This document shows, one piece after another, positions 1-11,200 of a stretch of DNA of 64,000 nt. Position 1 is the first letter of the stretch. Each line of letters starts with the position of its first letter. The stretch covers positions 12,620,960 to 12,684,959 of the forward strand of contig OX637409.1 of NCBI GenBank assembly GCA_951799425.1, written 5' to 3'. The translations under genes were made by a program, and so were the position numbers. Below the pieces are notes generated by a model. The model had not been told where the DNA came from. It saw only the letters and a list, made by a program, of their open reading frames with translations, and did not search any database. This stretch comes from Ilex aquifolium. Its lineage: Eukaryota > Streptophyta > Magnoliopsida > Aquifoliales > Aquifoliaceae.

Positions 1-119
1 TGGATAGACTATAGCAGATATAAAAGGTATAAGTCCACTTCTTTGTGCTCATTGTATCTATTTAGAAGAAAATGCTAAACCATTTGACCAAATGCAAAGA
101 AGATTGAATCCACACTTAA

Positions 120-2562
120 TGTGACGCCCCAATTTCCGGGGGTCCTTTATTCATCGTTGATAACCCATCAACCCGCGGAAGTATCCATGATTGTCGCACA
201 ACCCGACACCACATCAATAGCATACCCTTAACCGGTATTATAAAAGAAAAACAGAGTATATTTACTTTTAATCAGATGACCCATCCGAGGTCCAACGTAC
301 CACCATTGGTAGTCCATTATTGTCCATTTTGTAACATTTAAAGGAAGGGAAACATAAGCCGAAAACAAGGCAAAACAGTTTTAAAATTTGAAGTTTTTGA
401 GGAGTGTACCGGTACTGCGTACCAGTACGGTTTGCCCACTGGAAAATGCGTACCGGTACGCAGTACCGGTACTGTCTGTCTACTGGGCAGCAATGTACCG
501 GTACACAGTACCGGTACTCTCTGCCCAGTTTTGCCTTTTTCAACTGTTTTTTATTTCCAATCCATTCCAAACCTTCCCAAAATCATCCAATACATGTTTA
601 ATAAGATTTCCCATATAAAACATGATTTGTACAAGTTCCATTACAATTAATTTCATATATTTACACATCAAAATGGAATTTTCACAAAAACTTTACAGAA
701 TAAACCAATAAAAGCCACAAGTCGGCTTTCTTCATCCTTGGGGCTCGAAATGGGAGCCGTCCGCCGGTGTAAACCCAGCACCTGAAATGTTTTCCCGTAT
801 AGGGTGAGCTACGCTCAATAGAGTATCTCCTAAAGAGGCTACTCCCCAACCTATATGCATATGAAATGTTCACATGCCAACAATTCAACAATTCTCAACA
901 TTCCAATTTAGAATATGCATCCCATGTTGGAATCTACCATGTCATGCCATGAATTGAGATGAGACTCACTCACGCATATCAATCCCGAGCCCTTCCCGGC
1001 TCCTCACACATGCAAGTGTCAATGCATATGAATCCGTCATTTATGTTGCACATCAAATGACAACCATCAATTTAGGGTCTTTGTAGGGGTGGATGTTCAT
1101 GGACTCACACCAAAGGTCACCCAACCTACACGGAATTTACGGACTTCCACCGAAGGTTCCGCGTACACCTACACACTTCATGGGCCGAGCCAAAGGAATG
1201 CGTATCCTAATCACCGGGCCTTGCACCCGAGGGATCTTTTAACCCTTCTTGCTAACCCCAACCCTATCAACCATGCAAACCATGCGACTCGGCTAGGTTT
1301 TCAACCAAGCTCACTCGAGCCCACCTGTCATCCACCAAATGTGGTGTTGACAACAACCATGCACCTACACCCACCTAATGCGATGTTCCCGTGCATAATG
1401 CAATGTAATGCCTCATTGCAACATGATACAAAGTTCAATGTGCTATGAATGACATATGAACCATTTTAGCATATTTCACATATTCCATGGCAAAATTATA
1501 TCATAAGCATATAATTTTCATACTTCTTCACAAGTCAATATATCATAAGCATGTACATATATCAACAATTCACATAACTCAATTTCCAAGCATGTTATCA
1601 ACACACTAGATTTTCACGGCATATGTAAACACATAATCATGCCCACAAATTCATATAACACAAGAATCACATTGGGTCTATTTTATCTACCCAATTCTAG
1701 GAATCACACTTAAAATTTCTAATTTTCAATCCAAGCTAGGATTTATCTTTACCCATTTCAATACCCATTTCACCCAATTTACAAAGATCAGCAAGTGATA
1801 TATATATAATCTATCAACCTACCCATTTCACAAAACATACTAGGCTTGGAATAAACCTTAGTAGAAGGGAACCCTACCTCTTGAAGCGCAGAGAACAACC
1901 GTTGGAAGCCTCCAAGACCCGATTCTAGCCCAAAGCCCTAGCTTCCAAAAATCCCGTCCTTGAAATTTCGCCCAAACCCGACCTCCTTGAAATGGTTTTG
2001 TAGCCCTTGGAGAGGAGAACAACTTTCCCTCTTGGCTCGAGTTGATTTGAGCTCTCAATCTCCGTAGATCGTAGAGAGAAGGTGTGAAGAACCTAGCTCT
2101 TTCCCTCTCTTCTTTCTCACGTTGAACGGCTGAAGCAAAATGGGGAGTAATCGGATTTTCTCCCCTATTTATATCCTTTAAATACTTGGTCCACAATGCG
2201 CCACACGACCCTTCTTTCCCGGATCCGTTTTAGCCCCGGAACGATTAAATTTCGCTCCGGTTCAAGTTCAAAATATTTTTATTTTAACTTGCCTTCATTT
2301 ATTTTCTAAAATTTAAAATTTTATTAAAAATTTCGTTTTTGGGTCACCAAAGGCCTGACCGCCTCATAAAACGTGAAAAATCTGACTAACTCGGAATTCA
2401 ACGAAATTTGACAGGATAACTAGATTGCGCGAGAAGAATCCAACGGTGAGGTCCGTTTCATCATCCGAGTTCTAGAAAAATTCAAGTTTTCAACCCGCAC
2501 CGTGGTGACAAATTACCGTTTTGCCCTTTTTCACAAAAGTTAAAATTTACCCGGGTCTTACA
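120..2562 (-). mobile_element. Solo LTR J (chromovirus, GTACCGGTAC family)
   Basis: The LTR runs TGTGACGCCCC (120) to GGGTCTTACA (2562), the reverse complement of the Tekay-like LTR found in full elements here. It is flanked by perfect 5-bp TSDs CTTAA at 115-119 and 2563-2567, and Athila RT sequence reads on across it. No internal region is present, so it is a product of LTR-LTR recombination. On the minus strand it has a TATA box (2166-2173), a leader with a splice-donor-like AG|GTAGGG (boundary 1877/1878), the conserved block (about 777-873) and a palindrome array (405-518). Confidence 0.92.
405..518 (-). repeat. GTACCGGTAC palindrome array of solo LTR J
   Basis: Six copies of the palindrome GTACCGGTAC or near variants lie within 114 bp, separated by spacers containing cccactgga or tctactggg. 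The array is about 290-400 bp from the LTR 3' end, the same position as the TTCCGGAA arrays of chromoviruses 1 and 3. Its function is unknown. Confidence 0.9.
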
Positions 2563-5500
2563 CTTAAAAGAAGTAGTTCGCGCTGAAGTACTTAAAATAT
2601 TAGATGCTAATATTATATATCTTATATCTGATAGTAAATAGGTTAGTCCTACACAAGTAGTTCCAAAAAAATCTGGTGTTACTGTAATAAAAAACAAAGA
2701 AAATGAATTAGTCCCAATGCGTACAATCACAGGTTGGCGTGTATATATTGACTATCGAAAGCTAAATTCCCTCACCAAAAAGGATCACTTTCTGTTACCA
2801 TTCCTAGATCAAGTACTTGAAAGAATAGCTGATCATGCATATTATTGTTTTCTAGATGGATATTCTGGTTATAATCAGATTGAAATTGCAATCAATGATC
2901 AAGAGAAAACTACATTTACATGTCATTTTGGTACTTTTGTTTATAAAAGAATGCCTTTTGGGTTATGTAATGCCCCAGCTACTTTTCAGCGTTGTATGTT
3001 AAGTATATTCAGTGATATGGTAGAACGACATCTAGAAGTTTTTATGGACGACTTTTCAATATATGGTGATTCATTTCACTTATGCTTAGAAAATCTTGAA
3101 AGAGTACTTATTCGATGTGAAGAAACAAACCTTGTTTTGAATTGGGAAAAATGTCATTTTATGGTTACACAAGGTATTGTTTTAGGTCACATAGTCTCTG
3201 AAAGAGGAATTGAAGTTGATAAATCCAAAATTGACTTAATAGCTAATCTTCCTTCACCGAAAACTGTAAAAAATATTCGATCTTTTTTAGGTGACGCTGG
3301 ATTTTATAGAAGATTCATTATAAACTTTAGTTCAATATCTAAACCAATCTCTAATCTTTTATATCAGGATATAATATTTGAATGGAATGATGCATGTCAA
3401 TTAGCATTTGATGAATTAAAAAACATGTTTATTTCTGCACCTATCATGCAACCTCCTGACTGGTCTTTACCTTTTGAATTAATGTGTGATGCAAGTGATT
3501 ATGCAGTAGGAGCTGTATTAGGTCAAAGAAAAGATAAAAAACCATATGTTATTTACTATGCAAGCAAAACTCTAAATGATGCACAAATGAATTATTCAAC
3601 CATAGAAAAAGAATTACTTGCTGTCGTGTTTGCATTAGATAAATTTCGATCATATCTAGTTGGATCGTCAATTGTTATATTTACAGATCTTGCAGCTCTA
3701 AAATACTTACTTACTAAAAAAGATGCGAAGCCACGTCTCCTGCGTTGGATTTTATTACTTCAAGAATTTGATCTTATAATTAAGGATAAGAAGGAGTTGA
3801 AAATGTGGTAGCGGATCACTTGTCAAGATTGAATTACAATAGAAAGGAAGAACCAATTCCAATTAGAGAAACATTTCCAGATGAACAACTTTTAGTAATA
3901 ACCGAAGTACCATGGTATGCAGATATAGCTAATTATTTAGCTACTGGTACTATTCCTTCTAATTATACCTGGACTGATAAAAACAAGTTCCTAAGTGAGG
4001 TACGTAATTTTTTCTGGGAAGATCCTAATTTTTTTTAAATACTGTAAAGATCAAATAATAAGACGTTGTGTACCTAATCATGAAATTAGTCAGGTAATTC
4101 TGTTTTGTCATTCTAAAGCTTGCGGAGGCCATTTTGCTTCAAAGAAAACCGCTGCTAAAATTTTGCAGTGTGGATTTTATTGGCCAACTCTTTTTAAAGA
4201 TGCTCATAGTTTATGTTTAAATTGTGATAGATGTAAAAGAATGAGAAATATTTCAAAAAGAAATATGATGCCTTTAAACCCTATTTTAATTATTGAAATT
4301 TTTAATTGTTGGGGCATCGATTTTATGAGACCATTTCCTCCATCCTTTGGATATCTGTATATTTTGGTTGCAGTTGAGTATGTTTCTAAATGGGTAGAGC
4401 AATTCCAAGTTGAAATAATGATCACAAAACGGTGATCAAGTTTTTAAAAGAAAATATTTTATCCAGATTTGGGATTCCTCGAACAATCATCAGTGATGGT
4501 GGATTACATTTTTGTAATAAAGTTTTTGAAAATCTGATGAAAAAATACTTGATTTCTCATAAAATATTCACTCTGTATCATCCTCAGACAAGTGGACAAG
4601 CTGAATTAGCTAATATGGAGATAAAATATATTTTAGAAAAAATAGTAAATCCAGATCGTAAGGATTGGTCTTTAAGATTAACTGATGCACTTTGGGCTTA
4701 CCGTACTGCGTATAAGACTATTCTAGGAATGTCTCCTTATCGGTTAGTTTATGGTAAACCATATCACTTGCCTGTAGAATTAAAACATAGAGCATATTGG
4801 GCAATCAAAATGATGAATTTTGATATGGATAAAGCTGGAATATCACGTAAATTACAAATTAATGAATTAGAGGAATTAAGAAACGAAGCTTATGAAAACG
4901 CAAAAATTGCTAAATCAAGAACAAAAGTTTTTCATGATAAAAATCATAATGAGAAAATCTTTTGAACCATCTCAAAAAGTTCTGTTGTACAATGCAAAAC
5001 TTCGTTTATTCCTTGGAAAATTAAGATCTAGATGGGCATGACCTTATATAGTCAAGCAAGTTTTTGACTATGGGGCAATTGAAATTGAAAATCCAGTAAC
5101 TGGGAATATCTTCAAAGTAAATGGGCAAAGGCTTAAACCTTATTATAATGGATTCACTCAAAATGTAACTTCTATGCAACTTTTTAATCCTGTCTATGTA
5201 TGTTAAAAAAAGATATATCGTTGTTTGATTATAAGTAATATTACTAATTACTTGTAATTTGTTTGACAGATTAAATCTCCTGAGTGAAAGCCAGATATCC
5301 TAATTGCTGAAAGTGTAAAACCCGAGAAAATTTAAACCTTTGTGAAAAAGGGCAAAACGGTAAATTACCACTACGGTACAGGTTGTAAACCTGAATTTTT
5401 CTAGAACTCGGATGACGAAACGGACCTCACCGTTGGATTCGTCTCGCGAAATCTAGTTACCACGTCAAATTTCGTTGAATTCCGAGATAGTCGGATTTTT

Positions 5501-5701
5501 CGCGTTTTACGAGACGAACGGGCCCCGGGTGACCCTGTACACGAAATTTTTATAAAGTTTCCAAGTTTGGGGAAATATTAGACACAAGTTAAAATAAAAA
5601 TAATTCGAACTCGAACCGGAGCGAAATTTAATCGTTTCGGGATTAAAACGGCCCGAAATTAAATAGGACGTGTGGCGAATTGTGGGCCAAGTATTCTAAA
5701 A

Positions 5702-5709
5702 TATAAATA
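5702..5709 (+). promoter_or_regulatory. TATA box, chromovirus 1 5' LTR
   Basis: TATAAATA followed by agggg. The same sequence in the same context occurs in the 3' LTR (13365-13372), in LTRs of chromovirus 2 (21569-21576, 30895-30902), D (46943-46950) and chromovirus 3 (58654-58661), and on the minus strand in J, I and G. Confidence 0.8.
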
Positions 5710-5810
5710 GGGGGAAAAATTAGATTTTTCCCCATTGTTCAGCCGGTTTCAGCCGATAGAGAGAAAGAGGGAGAAAAGAGAGAAAACTCACCTTATCTCT
5801 ACGATCTACG

Positions 5811-5994
5811 GTGCTACGGACCTCGAATCCACGCAAGCCAAGAATTAAAGTCGCTCTACTCATCGAGGGCTACGCGGCTATACCAAAAAGCGCAAGTTTT
5901 ACCGAAGATCAAGGTACGGGATTTTCGAGAAGTGAGGGTTTTTGCTTGAATCAGGTCTTGGAACTTCCCTTGGTCGTTCCTCACGCTTCAAGAG
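5811..5994 (+). other. Conserved R-region leader ending at a splice-donor-like site
   Basis: The segment has counterparts in all Tekay-like LTRs here: a purine-rich tract, a cgagggctacg motif, an accgaagatc motif, and an end at caagag|gtaggg. An open frame starts at 5811 but runs past the putative donor and is in a different phase from gag after the inferred splice, so I read it as untranslated leader or uORF. The matching acceptor-like tgtgtag lies directly 5' of the gag ATG at 8287. Splicing is inferred, not seen. Confidence 0.5.
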
Positions 5995-7300
5995 GTAGGG
6001 TTTATTCCTACTAAGGTTTATTCCAAGCCTATAATGTTTTTATGGAATGGGTAGGATGATAGCCTATGTATCTCTTGCCTATTGTTGTGAAATTGGGTGA
6101 ATTGGGTATTGAAATGGGTAAAGGAAATCCTAGCTTGGATGGATATTTAGAAGTTACTAAATGTGATTTCTATGATTGGATATGTGAAATGAACCCAATG
6201 TGAATTCATGTGTTATGTGAAATTGTGGGCATGTTATGTGTTTATATATATGCCTTGAAATTTTAGTATGTTGATAACATGCTTGAAATTTGTATTATGG
6301 GAATTATATGCTTTTGATATGATTTTGCCATGGAATATGAGAAATGTGTTGAGAATGTTCATATGTCACTCATACCATATCGAACATTGTATTAATGTTG
6401 CAATGAAGCACCACATTGCATATGCACGGGAACATCGCATTTTAGGAGGTGTGTGTGCATGGTTGTTTGTCTTCACCACGCATGGTGGATGACGAGTGAG
6501 CTCGGGTAATATGGGTCGATGACCTAGTCAAGTAGCATGGTTTATATGTTGATAGGGTTGGGGTAGCAAGAAGGGCTAGAAAATCCCTCGGGTGAGAGAC
6601 CCGGTGATTGGATACGCACTCCGTTGGTATAAGAGCCCATAAAGTGTGTCGGTGTACGCGGAACCGTTGGTGGAAGTCCATGAATTCCGTGTAGGTTGGG
6701 TGACCTTTGGTGTGAGTCCATGAACATCCACCCCTACAAAGACCCTAGAATGAAATGTCATTTGATGTGAAACATAAATGACGGATTGGTACACATTGGC
6801 ACTTGCATGTGTAGAGGAGCCGGGAAGGGCTCGGTTGATGTGCATGAGTGAGTCTCACCTCATTTCATAGCATGGCATTACATGTTTCAACATGGAATAT
6901 ATTCTTGTTATGGATTGTTGATTGATAGCATGTGAACATTTCATATGCATTTAGGTTGGGGAGTAGCCTCTTTAGGAGATACCCTATTGAGCGTGGCTCA
7001 CCCTTTATGGGAAAAACATTTCAGGTGTGGGTTTTGCACCGGCGGATGGCTCACTTGGAGAGTATCGAGCATGAAGGGGGCCGGCTTGTGGCCTTAGTTT
7101 GAGTTTTGTAAAACCTTTAACAAAATTCCATTTTGATGTATATATATTATGGAATGAATTGTAATAGAGCTTGTATGGGTTGTGTATTATATGGAAAATC
7201 TCATTAAACATGTATTGGATGAGTTTGGAGTGTATGGGGTAGCTTTAAGGATGGTTTGGAGGGGAAAGAAATCCATTTTTTTTGTTCCCAGTCTGAAAAC

Positions 7301-7692
7301 CTACCGGAAGGTGTATGTCGGCCTTCCGGAAGGTTTTGCTAAAAAAACCCTGGATGTCTTGTTCACGGCTAATACCTTCCGGAAGGTTTTGCCCACTGGA
7401 ATGAACCTTCCGGAAGATTTTAGTTACTGGAGTAAATCTTACCGGAAGGACTTGTCTACTGGAATGGACCTTCCAGAAGGTTTTGCCTTGGGTTTCTTTT
7501 TGACTGCCAAATTCTTCCGGAAGGTTTTGTTTTCTGGAATGAACCTTCCGGAAGGTTTTGGCTACTGGAATGAACCTTCCGGAAGGTTTTTGCTACTGAT
7601 GTCGACCTTCCGGAAGTTCTTGCAATTGATTCTTTTCATTTAACTGTACTTTCATCGATCTTCCGGTAGGTGTACGTCGACCTTCCGGAAGG
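7301..7692 (+). repeat. ACCTTCCGGAAGGT palindrome array, 5' LTR of chromovirus 1
   Basis: About a dozen copies of a palindrome with core TTCCGGAA, five or so perfect as CCTTCCGGAAGG, occur at irregular 30-60 bp spacing. Spacers repeat a ctactggaatgaa motif. The same array is in the 3' LTR (14963-15356) and in chromovirus 3 (60263-60654). TTCCGGAA fits the TTCnnGAA half of a heat-shock element. Confidence 0.93.
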
Positions 7693-7932
7693 TTTTTCCA
7701 AAAATCTGAAATTTTCAAAATGCTTAGCCATGCTCTTGGGCTTTGTTTTCTTTGGTTCCTATGACTTAAATGGACATAAATTGAGGTATAATTGACCTTG
7801 TGGATGGTAAATCCGGTTAAAAGCATGTGAATGACGTGGTGTCGGGTTATACGACTATCACGAGTATTTCCGCGGGTTGACGGATGGTCAACGGTTAATA
7901 AAGGACACCCGGAAATTTGGGGCGTCACAGCT

Positions 7933-7944
7933 TGGTATCAGAGC
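7933..7944 (+). other. Primer-binding site (initiator tRNA-Met), chromovirus 1
   Basis: TGGTATCAGAGC lies three bases after the 5' LTR and is complementary to the 3' end of plant initiator tRNA-Met, the usual minus-strand primer for this group. Confidence 0.92.
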
Positions 7945-8286
7945 ATAGGTATGCGATTTACCTAGGGCTTGATGGGGCATGGGTGTAGACCATTGCATTC
8001 ATTGTACATTACATGTTATGTGCTTAAATTGCTACATGTTATGTGATATGTGATATGTGTATTATATGCATGGTAAAACGTGTATGAAAAATGGACACAC
8101 TAGGGTTAGAGAACTTAACCTTGGGAGTGGGAAAGCAAATGAACGGGAAAGTTCAAAGCGTAAGGGTCCACTATTGGAGGCATACGCTCTACTAGTGAGA
8201 CAATGAGAAAGATTTAAATGTTTTAACTTTGGTCCCTACTTCGGGATACTAAGTTAGTGTGCCATTGCCATTTGACGTGTGTGTAG
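7945..8286 (+). other. Untranslated region between PBS and gag, chromovirus 1
   Basis: No ORF is supported. Related sequence sits at the same place in chromoviruses 2 (23482-23825) and 3 (60906-61241). The stretch ends in tgtgtag directly before the gag ATG, which looks like a splice acceptor. Confidence 0.6.
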
Positions 8287-11200
8287 ATGGCAAGTGGAAG
8301 GAGAGGACGTCGGGGCGGTGGACGGAACAATAACCAACCACCACCGGTCTTCGATCAACAAGCATTTACGGAAACCATGGGTATGATGGCGGCTACTGTT
8401 GCACAAGCTAGTGCAAGTGCCGGGCATGGAGGTGCGAGTAACCTCCAACAGTTTAAAGCACACAAACCTCCAGTCTTCATGGGAGGGGCGGACCCGATGG
8501 TGGCTGACCATTGGTTCCGGCAAGTCAACAAAATCTTAGGGGCGATGGAGGTCACCTCAGACGCTACTAAGATAAGACTAGCTGCATTCCAGCTAGAGGG
8601 AGAAGCCCAATTGTGGTGGGATTGGGTGACGGCCTCGAAGAACTTAGATGCCATGACATGGGGAGAGTTCAAGGAGCTCTTCATGGGTAAATATTTCCCA
8701 ACGGCCGTTCGACATGCAAAGGCCCGAGAGTTTCTAGATTTGAAGCAAGGGTTGATGACGGTGATGGAGTATGTGGCTAAGTTCACCGAATTAGCCCGAT
8801 TTGCTGATGATTACGTGGCCACGGATATAGCCAAGGTAAGAAGGTTCGAGGATGGGTTGAAGCTATCCATCCGGGGAAAGATTGTGGGCCTCCGCCTGCA
8901 AGACTTGGACTTTATGGTCGAGACAGCTATGGCCATTGAGAGGGAGGTTGACGATGCTCGAAGCATCCGTGAGGCGGGTGCTAAGGATAAGAAGAAGGAG
9001 GGCCAATCCTCTTCTTCTAGTTCGGGGAAGAAGCAGAGAACTTCTACTCCACAAGGACAACAAGGACAGGGCCATGGCTATCAAGGCCAAGGCCAAGGTC
9101 AATTTTCCCAGGGCGGGAGAAACTTCAGGACTACCCACCAGGCAGGCCAGAAGACATGTTTCCATTGCCACCAACCGGGGCATATGAAGCGGGATTGTCC
9201 GCAGAGGCAAGGATCCCAGAGCTATGGGACACCTCAGTCCCAGTCATCAGTGGGACAGTCACAGACACACCTTGTTCCTCCCTACCCCAACATGGGCCAG
9301 AGAAACCAGTATCAGTTCCAGGGCACTACTCAGGCCCCTACCACCTTTCGAGCGGGGACTCCGCAGTCGGGCCAGATGGGCCAAGGCATGGGTCGAGGCC
9401 GAGGACAGGGCATGCAGGCCGGGACTTCGGGGACCCAGGGGCGTGTCTACGCCATTACACCTCAGGCTGAGCCAGTGGACCAGTCGGTCATTCAGGGTAC
9501 ATTTCTACTTTCTCGCTTATGGGCTAAAGTATTATTTGACTCTGGTGCATCACATTCATTCATTTCTGCATCATGTGTGAGGGATTTGGGCTTAGAGGTT
9601 GATGCCTTGGAAGAGCCGTTGTATGTGAATTCACCCCTAGGAGCTAGGGTGTGTGTGAATCAGATATGTCGGGGTTGTGAGCTAGAGATCTCGGGGATTC
9701 TACTCACCGTGGACCTTAGGGTTATGGACATGTCGGAATTCGATGTCATCCTTGGGATGGACTGGTTGGCGGCGTATCGGGTCGTTATTGATTGTGACAG
9801 GAAGAGGGTCACTGCCTATACACCGGACGGTGTTTGTTTCAAGTTTCAGGGGGAAAAGCATGATGCTTTGCCTCAAGTCGTGTATGATTCGCGATGGCAT
9901 GGACAATTGATGGGTTGGCTTGCGAGCCTTACCCTGGAGGACGAGGCAAGACAAGAATTGGGTCTACCTCGGGTGGTGTGCGAGTATGAGGACGTCTTTC
10001 CGAACGAGTTGCCGGGATTACCTCCCCATAGGGATGTGGACTTTAGCATTGAGTTGCATCCGGGTACTTCGCCCATTTTTATGACTCCACATAGGATGGC
10101 GCCAGCTGAGTTGCAAGAACTCAAGGTCCAATTACAAGAATTATTGGACAAGGGCTTTATTAGACCGAGTACCTCACCTTGGGGCGCTCCGGTGCTGTTT
10201 GCCAAGAAGAAGGATAAGACCCTTCGATTGTGTATAGACTATCGGCAGTTGAACCGGGTCACCATCAAGAATAGGTACCCTTGCCGAGGATCGATGATCT
10301 GTTTGATCAGCTGAGGGGAGCGCGTGTCTATTCAAAGATAGATCTCCGCACGGGCTACCATCAGTTGAGGATTAGGGAGTCAGATATCCCTAAGACGGCG
10401 TTCAGAACGCGGTACGGGCATTTCGAGTTCACGGTGATGCCATTTGGGTTGACGAATGCCCCAGCGGCATTCATGGATCTCATGCATAGGGTGTTCCAGC
10501 CCTATTTAGATCAGTTTGTCGTAGTGTTTGTTGATGACATCCTGATCTACTCCAAGACAGAGGAGGAGCATGAGGGTCACTTGAGGATTGTTCTCCAGAC
10601 CTTGAGGGACCATAAATTGTACGCCAAGTTCAGCAAGTGTGAATTTTGGCTCACGGAGGTGAAATTCTTGGGACACGTGGTGTCAGCTTCGGGGGTGTCA
10701 GTTGACCCGGAGAAGGTTGATGCAGTTATGAGCTGGGAGAGGCCAAAGTCAGTCTTCGAGATACGTAGTTTCTTGGGATTGGCGGGGTATTACCGGAGGT
10801 TCATCGAGGACTTCTCCCGACTAGCCGCACCGATGACTAGATTGACCCGGAAGGAGGTCAAGTTCGAGTGGAATGATTCGTGTGAGAAGACATTCCAAGA
10901 ACTAAAGAGGAGACTCACTGCAGCTCCTATCTTGATTGTTCCAGAAAGGGGACAAAACTACACGGTATATTGTGATGCCTCCAAAGACGGACTGGGTTGT
11001 GTCTCGATGCAGTCCGGGAGAGTGGTGGCTTATGGTTCTCGACAGTTGAAGAATCACGAGCAGAATTACCCTACGCATGATATGGAGTTGGCGGCCGTTG
11101 TCTTTGCCTTAAAGGCTTGGCGCCACTATTTGTATGGCGAACAATTTGAGGTGTTTTCGGACCACAAAAGTCTGAAGTACATCTTCACTCAGCGGGACCT

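Larger units (their letters stand above)
1..5206 (+). pseudogene. pol: Athila pol: RT, RNase H, integrase (broken, split by solo LTR J)
   Basis: Coding sequence is 1-119 joined to 2568-5206. It encodes the reverse transcriptase N-terminal part, RT fingers/palm (2717-3330, active site FMDD near 3042), RNase H (about 3470-3800, [13 protein letters not shown] motif), integrase HHCC finger (about 4105-4240), integrase DDE core (D in GIDFM near 4318, D in ISDGG near 4490, E in QAELA near 4600) and C-terminal SH3-like tail ending at 5206. Breaks: an early stop at W in DS-W-VSP near 2638, a one-base deletion near 3800, a change in a T-run near 4030, a frame break near 4432 and a W/G-to-stop near 5040. 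Catalytic residues remain readable, so decay is moderate. It cannot be translated as one protein. Confidence 0.88.
5314..7929 (+). repeat. 5' LTR of chromovirus 1
   Basis: The 2616-bp LTR starts TGTAAAACCCG and ends GGGGCGTCACA. It contains a TATA box at 5702-5709, a purine-rich leader, a splice-donor-like site at 5994/5995, the cross-family conserved block (about 6929-7030) and the TTCCGGAA palindrome array (7301-7692). With the TATA at offset about 390, U3 is short and R-U5 makes up most of the LTR. Short ORFs in it (for example 5811-6014 and 7182-7643) are not convincing proteins. Confidence 0.95.

Noticed and set aside
405-518. CRISPR-like array
   Set aside because: Repeats are short palindromes with irregular, partly conserved spacers inside a plant LTR.
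5811-6014. Conserved 67-codon ORF in chromovirus 1 LTR as an N-terminal exon of gag
   Set aside because: After the inferred splice at 5994 the frame does not match the gag ATG, and the ORF is broken in other LTRs; kept as leader/uORF.
7182-7643. 153-codon ORF over the TTCCGGAA array
   Set aside because: The repeats LPEGF and YRK reflect the DNA palindromes; other families with different palindromes have no such frame.
7933-7944. tRNA-Met gene
   Set aside because: Only the 3' end complement is present, next to an LTR; it is a primer-binding site. Same for the sites at 23469, 35832 and 60894.
10281-10314. Programmed frameshift between the two long frames of chromovirus 1
   Set aside because: Chromovirus 3 is in one frame over the same place and has one more T in the run, so this is a deletion.
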